Shown in pieces: positions 23,685 to 31,934 of a DNA stretch of 39,012 nucleotides. The notes beneath the pieces were generated by a model. That model saw only the letters and a list, made by a program, of their open reading frames with translations, had not been told where the DNA came from and made no database searches. The stretch is from Anaerolineales bacterium (GTDB lineage: Bacteria; Chloroflexota; Anaerolineae; Anaerolineales; UBA4823). The first letter of the stretch is position 1. Each line of letters starts with the position of its first letter. The stretch is from the NCBI GenBank assembly GCA_003105035.1, contig PQAL01000042.1, forward strand, positions 1 to 39,012, written 5' to 3'. The position numbers and the translations under genes are program-made.

Positions 23685-24148
23685 TACCTTTCTTTACCGC
23701 CCTTTCAGATCGTTTTCATGAGCTGCACAGCGAGGTGCTGCGCGACCTGGAGGTGCTTCCCGACCTGGCCCTGGATTGGAAGCCTGGCAGTGAGATGAAC
23801 TCTATCGCCGTCATCATTATGCACCTGACTGGTGCAGAACGATTTTTAATCGGCGATGTGATCATGGGGGAGCCTTCCAATCGCAACCGCGATGATGAGT
23901 TCAAGGCAGCCGGGCTGGCTCGTAAGCAGCTGGTGGATCGCTTGAATCAAACCGAAATCTACCTCAATACCGCTTTCGAAAGATTGAGCCTGGATGACTT
24001 ACAAGCCCAGCGATTGCACCCTCGCCATGGTGATCAGGTGTCGGTATCATGGGCCCTGTTGCATGCCCTGGAACATGCTGCCACCCACGTCGGCCACATC
24101 CAGCTGACCGTGCAGCTATGGCAGCAACGGACGGTCGGAGAGTCCTAG
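23681..24148 (+). CDS. DinB-family metalloprotein
   Basis: A 155-residue four-helix-bundle protein of the DinB/DUF664 type. The metal-binding histidines are His48 (IIMHLTGAERF) and two from the C-terminal HALEHAATHVGH stretch (His128, His132, His136, His139 are candidates). Bacterial members include thiol-dependent transferases (bacillithiol and mycothiol S-transferases) as well as damage-induced proteins of unknown activity. It follows a 24-residue leader frame and is followed after two bases by a HEAT-repeat gene, so the three are probably one transcript. Confidence 0.85.
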   Translation: MIPFFTALSDRFHELHSEVLRDLEVLPDLALDWKPGSEMNSIAVIIMHLTGAERFLIGDVIMGEPSNRNRDDEFKAAGLARKQLVDRLNQTEIYLNTAFERLSLDDLQAQRLHPRHGDQVSVSWALLHALEHAATHVGHIQLTVQLWQQRTVGES

Positions 24149-24150
24149 GC

Positions 24151-24780
24151 ATGTCACTTTTGTCCCAGCTGTCATCCCAGGTGGGCGACCGCAGCGAAGC
24201 CTCCAACCTGCGGGTTGTCGGCCTTTGCCTGGAGGACCCCATCTTATTGAAAGAGATTAACCTCGGCCTGGCTGAAGATGACCCAGCCCTGCTGGGCGAT
24301 TGTGCTGAAGTTATAACCAAGGTTGCAGAGACCGATCCCGCGTTGGTCGTCCCGTACGCGGCTGCCCTATCGGTCTTGCTGCTTCACCCGAACACGCGCG
24401 TGCGATGGGAAGCCACACACGCCATTGCCCTCATTGCTGGGCTTGTCCCTGCCATGCTGAGCGCCTTAATGCCCATCCTGGTTCGTATGCTGCGCGAAGA
24501 CCAGAGCGTCATCGTCCGCGACCACGCCGTGGATGCGCTTGGGAACTACGCTGCTACCGGTGCCCATGCTTCTGAGTGCGTTTACCCTTACCTGCTCGAA
24601 GGACTGACCCTGTGGGACGGCAAGCAGGCTGGCCACGCCTTGCATGGCCTGGCAAAGGCCGCTCACTACCTGCCTGCCAGGCAGGCTGAGCTGATTGAGA
24701 TCGCCAATATCTATTCATATTCTGATCGCCCTGTCATTGCTAAATCTGCTAAAGAGCTTTTCAAAGCCGTCACCTCATAA
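24151..24780 (+). CDS. HEAT-repeat protein
   Basis: A 209-residue all-helical protein with four to five HEAT-like repeats. Clear units include DPALLGDCAEVITKVAETDP, NTRVRWEATHAIALIAGLVP and QSVIVRDHAVDALGNYAATG. HEAT proteins serve as scaffolds or DNA/protein binders; bacterial AlkD-type HEAT proteins are DNA glycosylases, but their typical catalytic residues cannot be shown here. The ATG at 24151 is taken because it lies two bases after the dinB stop, with CGGAG upstream; a longer reading would overlap dinB by 100 bp. Cotranscription with dinB suggests a stress-related role. Confidence 0.7.
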   Translation: MSLLSQLSSQVGDRSEASNLRVVGLCLEDPILLKEINLGLAEDDPALLGDCAEVITKVAETDPALVVPYAAALSVLLLHPNTRVRWEATHAIALIAGLVPAMLSALMPILVRMLREDQSVIVRDHAVDALGNYAATGAHASECVYPYLLEGLTLWDGKQAGHALHGLAKAAHYLPARQAELIEIANIYSYSDRPVIAKSAKELFKAVTS

Positions 24781-24834
24781 TTTTGCAGCCTCATGAGCCT
24801 GAATGACAGATTCCATCCGCCGCACCAACATTTT

Positions 24835-24892
24835 GTAGGGGCGTAGGAGAGGAATCCTTCCAACCTCCAACAGAAACCTCTCTCCTACGCCC
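24835..24892. repeat. variant palindrome with GTAGGGGCGTAGGAGAG ends
   Basis: GGGCGTAGGAGAG (24839-24851) is inverted as CTCTCCTACGCCC (24880-24892). The left end begins GTAGGGGC, as in the REPIN-like family, but the rest differs and the element is only 58 bp. It may be a separate subfamily or a recombined copy. Confidence 0.6.
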
Positions 24893-24951
24893 AATATATC
24901 AGCCTCTAGTATGTCCTCGTGAAAAAGCACAAGCCTCCTGTCTCTCCACGT

Positions 24952-25046
24952 GTAGGGGCGGGTCACCTATTTTTATTCGAGGTGTTTGCAATAAAGGCAC
25001 AATGGCACCTTCGATATTCGACGACCCGTCGAAGACCCGCCCCTAC
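24952..25046. repeat. REPIN-like element, copy 4 (95 bp)
   Basis: GTAGGGGCGGGTC (24952-24964) and GACCCGCCCCTAC (25034-25046) are perfect inverted ends, 95 bp overall. The inner right border CCCGTCGAA is present. It lies 6.6 kb from the transposase, in the gap before the peptidase gene. The 515-bp gap holds this, the variant palindrome and a promoter; no gene. Confidence 0.85.
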
Positions 25047-25167
25047 TCGAAAACCCTCTCGCACACTCAGTCACTCATCACCTCTGCCCCCTGGTTTGCG
25101 TTGTGAAAAGGGTGTAAGGCTTGCGCCCAATGTGGAATTCTACTACTCAGACTTCCATCCAACTTGC

Positions 25168-25195
25168 TTGACATCTCCCCGTCAGCGGGTATAGT
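25168..25195 (+). promoter_or_regulatory. promoter of the M1 peptidase gene
   Basis: TTGACA (25168-25173) and TATAGT (25190-25195) are separated by 16 bp. The start of transcription would be near 25202, leaving a leader of about 95 nt before the ATG at 25296. No operator is obvious. Confidence 0.6.
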
Positions 25196-25295
25196 TTACG
25201 TGAACCTGAATGCTCCTGAAAGCGTAATTTTTGTAAACCAATATTCTTTCAGCTGAATCCGTTAATCTGATCATTACAACCCTCAAGGATGATAT

Positions 25296-27050
25296 ATGGA
25301 CAGAAAATTGTTGCCAGCCGCGATCATTTTCGTCTGGGTGCTTCTCACCGGGTGCAGCTCGGTGGCTCGCAATCAAGCAACGCCCGCCATCACCTCTACA
25401 CCAATTCCTGAGCAACCTTATAGCACCATGAGCTCACAGCCATCGCATGGCCTGGCCGGCGGTGATTCGATCGGTGACGCCTATATCCCCAGCATAGGCA
25501 ATACCGGCTACGACGTACTGCAATATGACCTGGATATCCAATTTTCAGGTTCGATCGACGCCATCACCGCGACTGTGACCGTGTCCTCGGTTGTCACCCT
25601 CGACGATCTGGGGCGGTTCAGCCTGGATTTTACCGGTTACCAGGTGGATAGCGTGCAGGCAGGCAACCAATATGTGCCTTTTTTCCGGGATGCTGGAAAG
25701 CTGTATATCGATTTGCCGAAAGCCCTTTCAAAAGGTGAGCAACTGGTCACCCGGGTGGCCTACCACGGACCAGCTATCCCGCAGGATTCGCAATTCATCA
25801 ACCTCGGCGGCCTGGGCTTCCACGTGATTGAAGGAAACAACCTCACCTATGCCTTTGGGGAGCCTGATGGGGCACATGCCTGGTTCCCCTGCAACGATCA
25901 CCCCCTGGATAAGGCCGAATACCGTTTCAGCCTGACGGTGCCGAAGGGCTTTACCGCGGTCGCCAATGGCACCTTGCTGCAGACCACCAGCAAAGATGAC
26001 CGCCAGGTGTTCAACTGGTTGGCAAAAGATCCCATGGTAACCTACCTGGCGACTGTGGTGGTGGGCAAGTATGAGCGCCTGGACAAGCCAGCAGTCGGGG
26101 AGGTGAAGATTCGCCATTATGTGCTTGAAGGAGATTTTAATTACTCCGACAAGTTAAATGATACCCGGGATATACTTGAGTATTACTCTGACCTGATTGG
26201 CCCGTATCCCTTTAGCGAGTTCGGTTTCATCATCATTCGCACCAGTGATGACGTGGCACAATTCGCTGAGGAGACCCAGACCATCGTAATGGTCGATCGC
26301 GGCTATATGCTAAGTGAATCAGCCGTGGGAGTGCTGGCCCACGAGCTGGCCCACCACTGGTTTGGCGATTCAGTCAGCTTGGCCAATTGGAACGAAGTGT
26401 GGCTCAAGGAAGGCATGGCGACCTATTTGATGGTGCGCTGGTTGGATCACCAGGGTTACGTTGGCTTACAGGCGCTGATGGCTGATCTGGAAAACGTCCT
26501 GGTTACCAATGCAGCTAATCTAAACCAGCCACTCAACCAGCCTTTGCCTTCCACGATGTATGGGCCGAACACCTATGACAAGGGTGCCTGGGTCTATTAC
26601 ATGCTCAGCCAGCAAATGGGCGAGCCGGCCTTCACCACCTTCTTACGCGAGTACTACAAGCGTTTTGCAGATGGAAATGCATCCACGGTCGAAGTACAAG
26701 AGCTGGCAGAGGAGGTCAGTGGGTTGGATTTGTCTACTTTCTTCCAGGAGTGGGTTTATGGTTCGGGTAACCCTGATTTGCATGTCAGCTGGGCCACCCT
26801 TCCCGAGGGAGTGGCTGTGCAGGTCTGCCAGGCAGGTGGCGGGCAGGTATTCAGCGTGCCGCTGGAGATCAAGTTAGCGGCAGCGGATGGCACTTCCCAA
26901 CAAGAGGTAATTCCGCTGGACGAAGGTCAGGAGCAGGTCACATACAGCGTACCGTTCACAGTAACCGAGCTGCAGGTCGACCCCGATCAGAAGCTGCTGG
27001 CAGGTACCACCGTATCTCAGGTGGATGCATTATCGGCCTGTGCCCCCTGA
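25296..27050 (+). CDS. M1-family metallopeptidase lipoprotein
   Basis: A 584-residue gluzincin. A lipoprotein signal ends in the lipobox LTGC (Cys20), so the enzyme is exported and anchored by lipid. The N-terminal beta domain is visible, then the catalytic domain with HELAH (349-353), Glu372 eighteen residues on (HEXXH-X18-E) and the TYDKGAWVYYML stretch with the supporting tyrosine. The usual GAMEN exopeptidase motif is not present; the equivalent place reads AQFAEETQ (321-328). It may therefore differ in N-terminal recognition. The C-terminal ARM-like domain of classical M1 enzymes is replaced by a short beta domain. Confidence 0.9.
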   Translation: MDRKLLPAAIIFVWVLLTGCSSVARNQATPAITSTPIPEQPYSTMSSQPSHGLAGGDSIGDAYIPSIGNTGYDVLQYDLDIQFSGSIDAITATVTVSSVVTLDDLGRFSLDFTGYQVDSVQAGNQYVPFFRDAGKLYIDLPKALSKGEQLVTRVAYHGPAIPQDSQFINLGGLGFHVIEGNNLTYAFGEPDGAHAWFPCNDHPLDKAEYRFSLTVPKGFTAVANGTLLQTTSKDDRQVFNWLAKDPMVTYLATVVVGKYERLDKPAVGEVKIRHYVLEGDFNYSDKLNDTRDILEYYSDLIGPYPFSEFGFIIIRTSDDVAQFAEETQTIVMVDRGYMLSESAVGVLAHELAHHWFGDSVSLANWNEVWLKEGMATYLMVRWLDHQGYVGLQALMADLENVLVTNAANLNQPLNQPLPSTMYGPNTYDKGAWVYYMLSQQMGEPAFTTFLREYYKRFADGNASTVEVQELAEEVSGLDLSTFFQEWVYGSGNPDLHVSWATLPEGVAVQVCQAGGGQVFSVPLEIKLAAADGTSQQEVIPLDEGQEQVTYSVPFTVTELQVDPDQKLLAGTTVSQVDALSACAP

Positions 27051-27163
27051 ATACCTAATCGTCTGGTTATCAGAAGAAATCGTAAAAATTCTCATGATGG
27101 CAATGACATCTTAATTGTGATGATCAGCACCATAAATCCAACGAATTTTCGTTATGGTGATTG

Positions 27164-27631
27164 TCAATCAAGCTCATCTTCCTGTGGGGCATTTGACAAT
27201 GAATTCAATGCCTCGAACCTTCGCTCGTACTCTTTGTTATGGAAGGTTAGTTTTCCATCCGAATTAAGGATCGCCGGGCGTAGCGGTTCGAGCACAAATT
27301 TACCGAACACGAACTGGAAGCCGCGTTCCAGGATGATCAAAAAGACGATCGTTAACCACGCTACATTGATCTCGACCGAGAACCACGCGATACCAAAAAT
27401 AAGAATTGAGAAAACGAGAATGCCCAATAAATAGTTGAGGATCGTTTTATTGCGATACCTTCGTTTACAATCTCCACAGATTGGAAATTCCAATACATAC
27501 TTCTGTGTGAGCCGATCCTTGCGGACCACCTTTTTTACCCTGTATTTTCCATCGCCAATCGCAGTGTTGCAATAGCAGCACTCAAACGGGACCTTAATTG
27601 CGCGCTCATCGAACCATTGAACAGACTGCAT
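27164..27631 (-). CDS. membrane protein with two Cys pairs
   Basis: A 155-residue protein of unknown function. The N-terminal soluble part carries CCYC and ICGDC pairs, as in a zinc ribbon split by about 35 residues. Two hydrophobic segments follow at about 66-84 and 89-108, then a charged C-terminus with NAPQEDELD. It is transcribed towards the peptidase gene (convergent, no clear terminator between them). A recognised family is not apparent. The gap before it in the direction of transcription holds no further gene. Confidence 0.65.
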   Translation of the reverse strand: MQSVQWFDERAIKVPFECCYCNTAIGDGKYRVKKVVRKDRLTQKYVLEFPICGDCKRRYRNKTILNYLLGILVFSILIFGIAWFSVEINVAWLTIVFLIILERGFQFVFGKFVLEPLRPAILNSDGKLTFHNKEYERRFEALNSLSNAPQEDELD

Positions 27632-27707
27632 CCTTTCACCTCATCGCCTACGCTCACAAGGAGAGAGAATTGGTCTTCGCCCTATACTATAAGTGGTCTG
27701 GATGGTT

Positions 27708-28583
27708 CTAATACATTTCCCTGGCATTGCGGGGAAGGCTACGCACATGCAGCAGGTGGGCACTCACCCGCTCATCATCGCCAAATGGGTAGGTGAGGCC
27801 GAAGTGCTCTGCCAGCGGAATGGCAATCCGCCGGAACAGCTCCCCCATGGCGAGCAGCGCATCCCAGGTATGACCATAATCGCCATCTGAATAGGTTTGC
27901 AGCAGCAGCTGCCACAGCTCAGGTTCAAGGTACTTCTCGAGGTACTTGCCCATCTTGCCGGGGAACACCTTGTTTCCGGTCTGCATGCCCACATACCAGT
28001 ACAGCATCTTTATTAGCTGCTCGCGCATATACAGGTCCAGAATGTGTTTGGCGTACACGATTTCCCACCGCCACAACCCCTTGGCCACGTAAGGGTTCAC
28101 CCACCAGAACTCATTGGTGCAGTCGAAATACTGTTTGGCAGTCGGTGGCCTGGGTATGTAACCCGAATCGCTGGGCGGGGGGTATATCGGCAGGAGGCCG
28201 TCTTTGTCCAGCAAGGTTAAAGTCAGGCTATCTTCTTCCAGTTTGTCAAGCTTGCCCACCGGCAGCAGGCTCAAGTCGATGCGGTTCCCATCCATGAACT
28301 GCATCAGATAGCAGTATGAATCCTTGTCCTTTGGGTCAGGGGGCGGGTCTGACATTTCATCCGGCAGTTGCAAGACCATCAGCTCACCGAACATCTTGAT
28401 CCAGCCGGGGTTGGCCAGGAAGCTATCTTTCTCGGTCACCACGTAAATAACGTCATAGTCCTGGAAAAAGTCCTTGGGGGCGTTGGGGTTGACGCGTGAG
28501 CCGTTCATAATCACTGCCCGCACACGTTCATCATTGCGGGCAGTGGTAATGATCAGGTCAAGCATTTCTTGTTCGCTACGCAT
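27708..28583 (-). CDS. AAD(6)-like nucleotidyltransferase
   Basis: A 291-residue protein of the streptomycin/aminoglycoside 6-adenylyltransferase family. The nucleotidyltransferase core is visible: AVIMNGSRVNPNAP with the GS motif and FFQDYDVIYVV with the paired acidic residues. The rest of the protein is the helical C-terminal domain usual for the family. The ATG at 28583 follows GAGGAATATC; a TTG four codons earlier is possible. The family in Firmicutes modifies streptomycin, but environmental members often have unknown substrates. It could be a resistance gene; the sequence does not show that it confers resistance. Confidence 0.85.
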   Translation of the reverse strand: MRSEQEMLDLIITTARNDERVRAVIMNGSRVNPNAPKDFFQDYDVIYVVTEKDSFLANPGWIKMFGELMVLQLPDEMSDPPPDPKDKDSYCYLMQFMDGNRIDLSLLPVGKLDKLEEDSLTLTLLDKDGLLPIYPPPSDSGYIPRPPTAKQYFDCTNEFWWVNPYVAKGLWRWEIVYAKHILDLYMREQLIKMLYWYVGMQTGNKVFPGKMGKYLEKYLEPELWQLLLQTYSDGDYGHTWDALLAMGELFRRIAIPLAEHFGLTYPFGDDERVSAHLLHVRSLPRNAREMY

Positions 28584-28701
28584 GATATTCCTCAATCCGA
28601 TGGAATTAATGGCTGGGTGTATGGATTATCTCATAATCCACATGTGAATGTTTATCTACTTTCCACGATACACGCATTCATTCCTGAAAAGACCATACTT
28701 C

Positions 28702-29358
28702 TCATTTTATCGTAAACATCCCCAAGTAGAACAGCAGGAATCCGACCGTATCAACGATGCCATGGGTGAGGATGGGTAGCCATAGATTTTCGCCGGATAG
28801 CAGATACAGCACCCCGAGCAGCAGCCCTGCCAGGAAGGTATCGGCGACCCCGGTGACACCCTGGTAGATGTGTGCTGCCCCGAAAGCCAGCGAGCTGACG
28901 AGTAAGGCAGCCACAATTCCGGTCCGTTTCGTGCCGAACAAGTCGGTCAGCCGGTTCAAGAAGTATCCCCTGAAGAACATTTCCTCGATGAAAGCCGCTT
29001 CCGTCCAGGTGAGCGCCAGCAATAAGATCAGTGCTGGCAGGCTGCCTTGCACAAAGCTGAATTGAGACAGGTCGATGGATTGCCCCGTCAGGCGCTCGAG
29101 CAAAGGGCCGATGATAAGGATGTCCAGGAGTTGGTAACTCACGCCGATCAGCACTGCCAGCCCGATCGTAATGCCCCAATTGCTGGGACGCCGCAAGCCC
29201 ACATCCCGCCACTTCAGATGGCGCAGGCGCAAGGAACCCCAGCCCACCAGGAACAGGGGTACGACGGGCAGGGGGAACAACCCGCGCACAGTACTGTAAC
29301 CGCACACCGCCAGCAGCAGGATTTCGAGCGCAAGGAGTAAAGTGCGTTTCAAGGTCAT
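28702..29358 (-). CDS. CPBP-family intramembrane metalloprotease
   Basis: A 218-residue membrane protein with about seven helices. The CPBP/Abi motifs are present: EEMFFRGYF (EExxxR), FGAAHIYQG with its histidine, and LTHGIVDT with the second conserved histidine. The family includes CAAX-type proteases and bacteriocin self-immunity proteins; the role here is unknown. No operon partner is obvious. The gap to its right is filled with MITE-like repeats. Confidence 0.85.
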   Translation of the reverse strand: MTLKRTLLLALEILLLAVCGYSTVRGLFPLPVVPLFLVGWGSLRLRHLKWRDVGLRRPSNWGITIGLAVLIGVSYQLLDILIIGPLLERLTGQSIDLSQFSFVQGSLPALILLLALTWTEAAFIEEMFFRGYFLNRLTDLFGTKRTGIVAALLVSSLAFGAAHIYQGVTGVADTFLAGLLLGVLYLLSGENLWLPILTHGIVDTVGFLLFYLGMFTIK

Positions 29359-29466
29359 TTCAGTTCATACGTCTAACGAAATTTCGGATACCTACTCGTG
29401 TATTATATTGCTATACTGGAAGTAATGTATTTTGTCGAGTCATATACTCTCGCCAAGACATTCTAC

Positions 29467-29621
29467 TGTCATTGCGAGGAGCGATCTAGGCGACGAAGCA
29501 ATCTTTCTATAACCACTCTGTGTTCATACATTCGTAAATGTAGGTTGAACAACTATTTTATTGAAGATCCCGGCATAGCCCACCGGGCGGGGGCTTCGGC
29601 AAAAATTGCCTCGCCATGACA
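29467..29621. repeat. MITE-like repeat, family TGTCATTGCG, copy C
   Basis: The left end TGTCATTGCGAGGAGCG (29467-29483) and the right end GCCTCGCCATGACA (to 29621) are imperfect inverted repeats. Inside are GACGAAGCAATCTTTC and the hairpin block GAAGATCCCGGC (29563-29574) continuing into CCACCGGGCGGGGGCTTCGG. Confidence 0.8.
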
Positions 29622-29627
29622 CTGGAC

Positions 29628-29813
29628 TGTCATTGCGAATGGTTTGGTGCTCTTCCAAACCAGAAGCAATCTTCCCCAAACACTTTTGCGCAACTCGACC
29701 CTACATGCAGCTTGAGCTTGCCTGTAAATTGAAGATCCCGGCAAAGCCCACCGGGCAGGTGCTTCGGCAAAACCCGCTTTCCATGGAAAATCACCATGGA
29801 TTCCGCAATGACC
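29628..29813. repeat. MITE-like repeat, family TGTCATTGCG, copy D
   Basis: Follows copy C after six bases. TGTCATTGCGAATGG (from 29628) and TTCCGCAATGACC (to 29813) are the inverted ends. It contains CAGAAGCAATCTTCC and the same internal block GAAGATCCCGGC (from 29731). The tandem arrangement fills the 469-bp gap between the CPBP and SDR genes. The end lies only 15 bp from the SDR stop. Confidence 0.8.
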
Positions 29814-29827
29814 CTTGGATTTTTTCC

Positions 29828-30682
29828 TCAATAAGTCCACACCGGCTGGGTGCCATCATTATCAGTAAAGCCGTACTCCCGCGCCAGCTTCCCCGAGATC
29901 AATGCCTGGCCACTCTTTTGCATCACCTTTTTGTCGCATGCCAGGGCAACCACAGCCTTGCCGATGTAGAACGGGGTCTCCGAATAAGCGAAGAACCGAT
30001 CATGTTGGACAGCTTCCTTCCAGTTCGCTTCTGTAACTCCGAAGTGATCCAGCATCTCTTCCGAGCGCAGGAAACCTGGCGTCAGGGCGATAACTGCGAT
30101 CTTGTGTTGGTGTAGTTGCTTCGCCAACGATTGTGCCAAGCGGATGTTGGTGGCCTTTTCCAGGTCATAATAAAAGTTAAATTCGCGTATCTCGTTACCG
30201 GTGCCATCCGTCACTTCGACTACCAACCCACCTCCATGTTCGACCATCAGCGGGATGCCATAATAACTGGTGATGATATGGGATAGCGACCCATTCTCCA
30301 GCAGCTTGAGGCCCTTCTCGAGTGAGTGCTCCAGGAAGGGTTTAAATTCCAGGTTGGCATCACCCGTCAGGTCATTGACCAGCACATCCAACCGGCCGCT
30401 TTGTTCCTGCCTCACTTGCTCAAACAGCCGTTTGACCTGTTCGGGGTCAGAATGGTCAACCCGCACGGATATTCCCACGCCACCTCTCCCTGTTACCATC
30501 TCCGAAGTCTCTTCGATGGTTTCCGTACGGTTTTTGTCGGATGGCTGATTTCTGATTGACCGGCCAGTACAGTAAACCGTAGCACCAGCTTCGCCCAGCA
30601 TGCAGGCGATTCCCCGACCGGCTCCCCGTGTCGCCCCGGCGACCACGGCTACCTTTCCTTTGAGTTTTCCTGTGAATTCCAT
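29828..30682 (-). CDS. SDR-family oxidoreductase
   Basis: A 284-residue short-chain dehydrogenase/reductase. The NAD(P) site is GKVAVVAGATRGAGRG near the N-terminus, with an Arg after the second strand (YCTGRS) that favours NADP. The catalytic YxxxK is Tyr-Asp-Leu-Glu-Lys in FNFYYDLEKATN. The ATG at 30682 gives the normal N-terminal length, although the best purine-rich site (GAAGGGG) lies further upstream, so a start 12 codons earlier is possible. Substrate unknown. Confidence 0.85.
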   Translation of the reverse strand: MEFTGKLKGKVAVVAGATRGAGRGIACMLGEAGATVYCTGRSIRNQPSDKNRTETIEETSEMVTGRGGVGISVRVDHSDPEQVKRLFEQVRQEQSGRLDVLVNDLTGDANLEFKPFLEHSLEKGLKLLENGSLSHIITSYYGIPLMVEHGGGLVVEVTDGTGNEIREFNFYYDLEKATNIRLAQSLAKQLHQHKIAVIALTPGFLRSEEMLDHFGVTEANWKEAVQHDRFFAYSETPFYIGKAVVALACDKKVMQKSGQALISGKLAREYGFTDNDGTQPVWTY

Positions 30683-30800
30683 GTCGAGTAGTATGACCCC
30701 TTCCGCATTGGCTATCAAGCCTGAGTAGCAAGTAGCTGCTCACTGTTCGATTTTTGTTGAGCCGGTAAGTGCCCGAGATACTGTTGATTGTGATATTCAG

Positions 30801-31667
30801 CTATCCGCCGGCTTGGCCTCCAGCTGGTAAGGGAGCGTCACGTTCCGGAAATGCCAGCACTACCACGCCGGCGACAGCCATCCCTAATCCAATGACCGCT
30901 GGTAGCAAGAGCCCTTGCCCGTTCGATACAGTCTCCCCGAAAACGGTCGCCCCCAGCAGAGTGCTAGCAATAAGCGTGGTGGCGTTGCTGGCAGCCATGG
31001 CTGGGGCCAGGTATCCGGCTTTTAGACCCGATTGTTGCATTGCAAACCCCACCAAAGCCGAGATGATCAACCCATACGTTGTCCAGCTGGTCAGCAGGTA
31101 GGCTACTCCGTTTCCAAGCTGATTGACGAACACCTTGGTCACCGCAGCCTGGAAGGCGTAGCATAATCCTGCTGCGGTTGCAAATAAGGCTGCAGACATG
31201 GTACCGCGTCGCTTGCGGGCTTGGCTAGCCAACAGAATGATGATGACTGCGATAGATAAACCGGAAACCAGCCACGCTGAAGCATCTGGTTGATCGATGC
31301 CGCCTTGTGGCTGACCGATGCCCAGGAAGACAATGATCCCGAGCAATGTAGCTAACGCACCGATGATTGAGCGGCGTCCGACCCTCTGATCTGTCAGGCG
31401 CGCACCCAAGGGAAGAGCGAACACCAGGCTGAGAGCGCACAGGCTTTGGACGATTACCAGGCTGCCATCCACCAGTGCGGCTGCTTGCAGAATCCACCCC
31501 ATCACCTGAAGCATGCCACCTGCCAACCATATCGGTTTGTGCAGGATCTCTCCCAGAAAACGGGGATCACCTTCTACGGCTTTGGTCTGTAGGGTGCCTT
31601 TTTGTTGAAGGACTGAGCCAAGGGCAAATGATAGCGCAGATAATAGGGCAAGCAGGTAGGGTGACAT
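30801..31667 (-). CDS. DMT-superfamily (EamA-like) transporter
   Basis: A 288-residue membrane protein with nine to ten hydrophobic segments arranged as two similar halves. The N-terminus (LLALLSALSFALGSVLQQKGTLQTKA) and the SLVIVQSLCALSLVFALPLGARL block fit bacterial DMT permeases of the EamA/NIPA-like group. The C-terminal half repeats the pattern (LAPAMAASNATTLIASTLLGATVFGE). It probably moves a small metabolite or cation. A stretch of about 265 bp to its right holds no gene or clear signal. Confidence 0.8.
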   Translation of the reverse strand: MSPYLLALLSALSFALGSVLQQKGTLQTKAVEGDPRFLGEILHKPIWLAGGMLQVMGWILQAAALVDGSLVIVQSLCALSLVFALPLGARLTDQRVGRRSIIGALATLLGIIVFLGIGQPQGGIDQPDASAWLVSGLSIAVIIILLASQARKRRGTMSAALFATAAGLCYAFQAAVTKVFVNQLGNGVAYLLTSWTTYGLIISALVGFAMQQSGLKAGYLAPAMAASNATTLIASTLLGATVFGETVSNGQGLLLPAVIGLGMAVAGVVVLAFPERDAPLPAGGQAGG

Positions 31668-31934
31668 TATAACCTCACATCATCTGCACGATAACCACCA
31701 GTCAGTTACCGACAAATTAACCGGAAATTGACCTTGATGGGTATTAATCGCTAACATTATCGCAACCCGGTATACAGGCAGGGTTCATTTTCATCTTGCC
31801 GAATTATAATCTACGCCCTCTGGTGGCTGTTAATATTTACTGTGTCTCAATCAGGCTTGATTTTCCTTCTGCTTCACAACTGCTTAGCTAAAACCATCAC
31901 CCGCTGTGCGCGTGGAACGATGCAGGATTGTACG

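Noticed and set aside
27708-28583. a proven aminoglycoside resistance gene
   Set aside because: Only the fold and core motifs of the AAD(6) family are visible; environmental relatives often have other or unknown substrates.
28751-29305. 184-codon second frame on the minus strand
   Set aside because: Overlaps the CPBP protease in another frame; Pro/Arg/His-rich shadow without hydrophobic pattern.
29606-30115. 169-codon open frame on the plus strand
   Set aside because: Runs through MITE-like repeat DNA and then antisense to the SDR gene.
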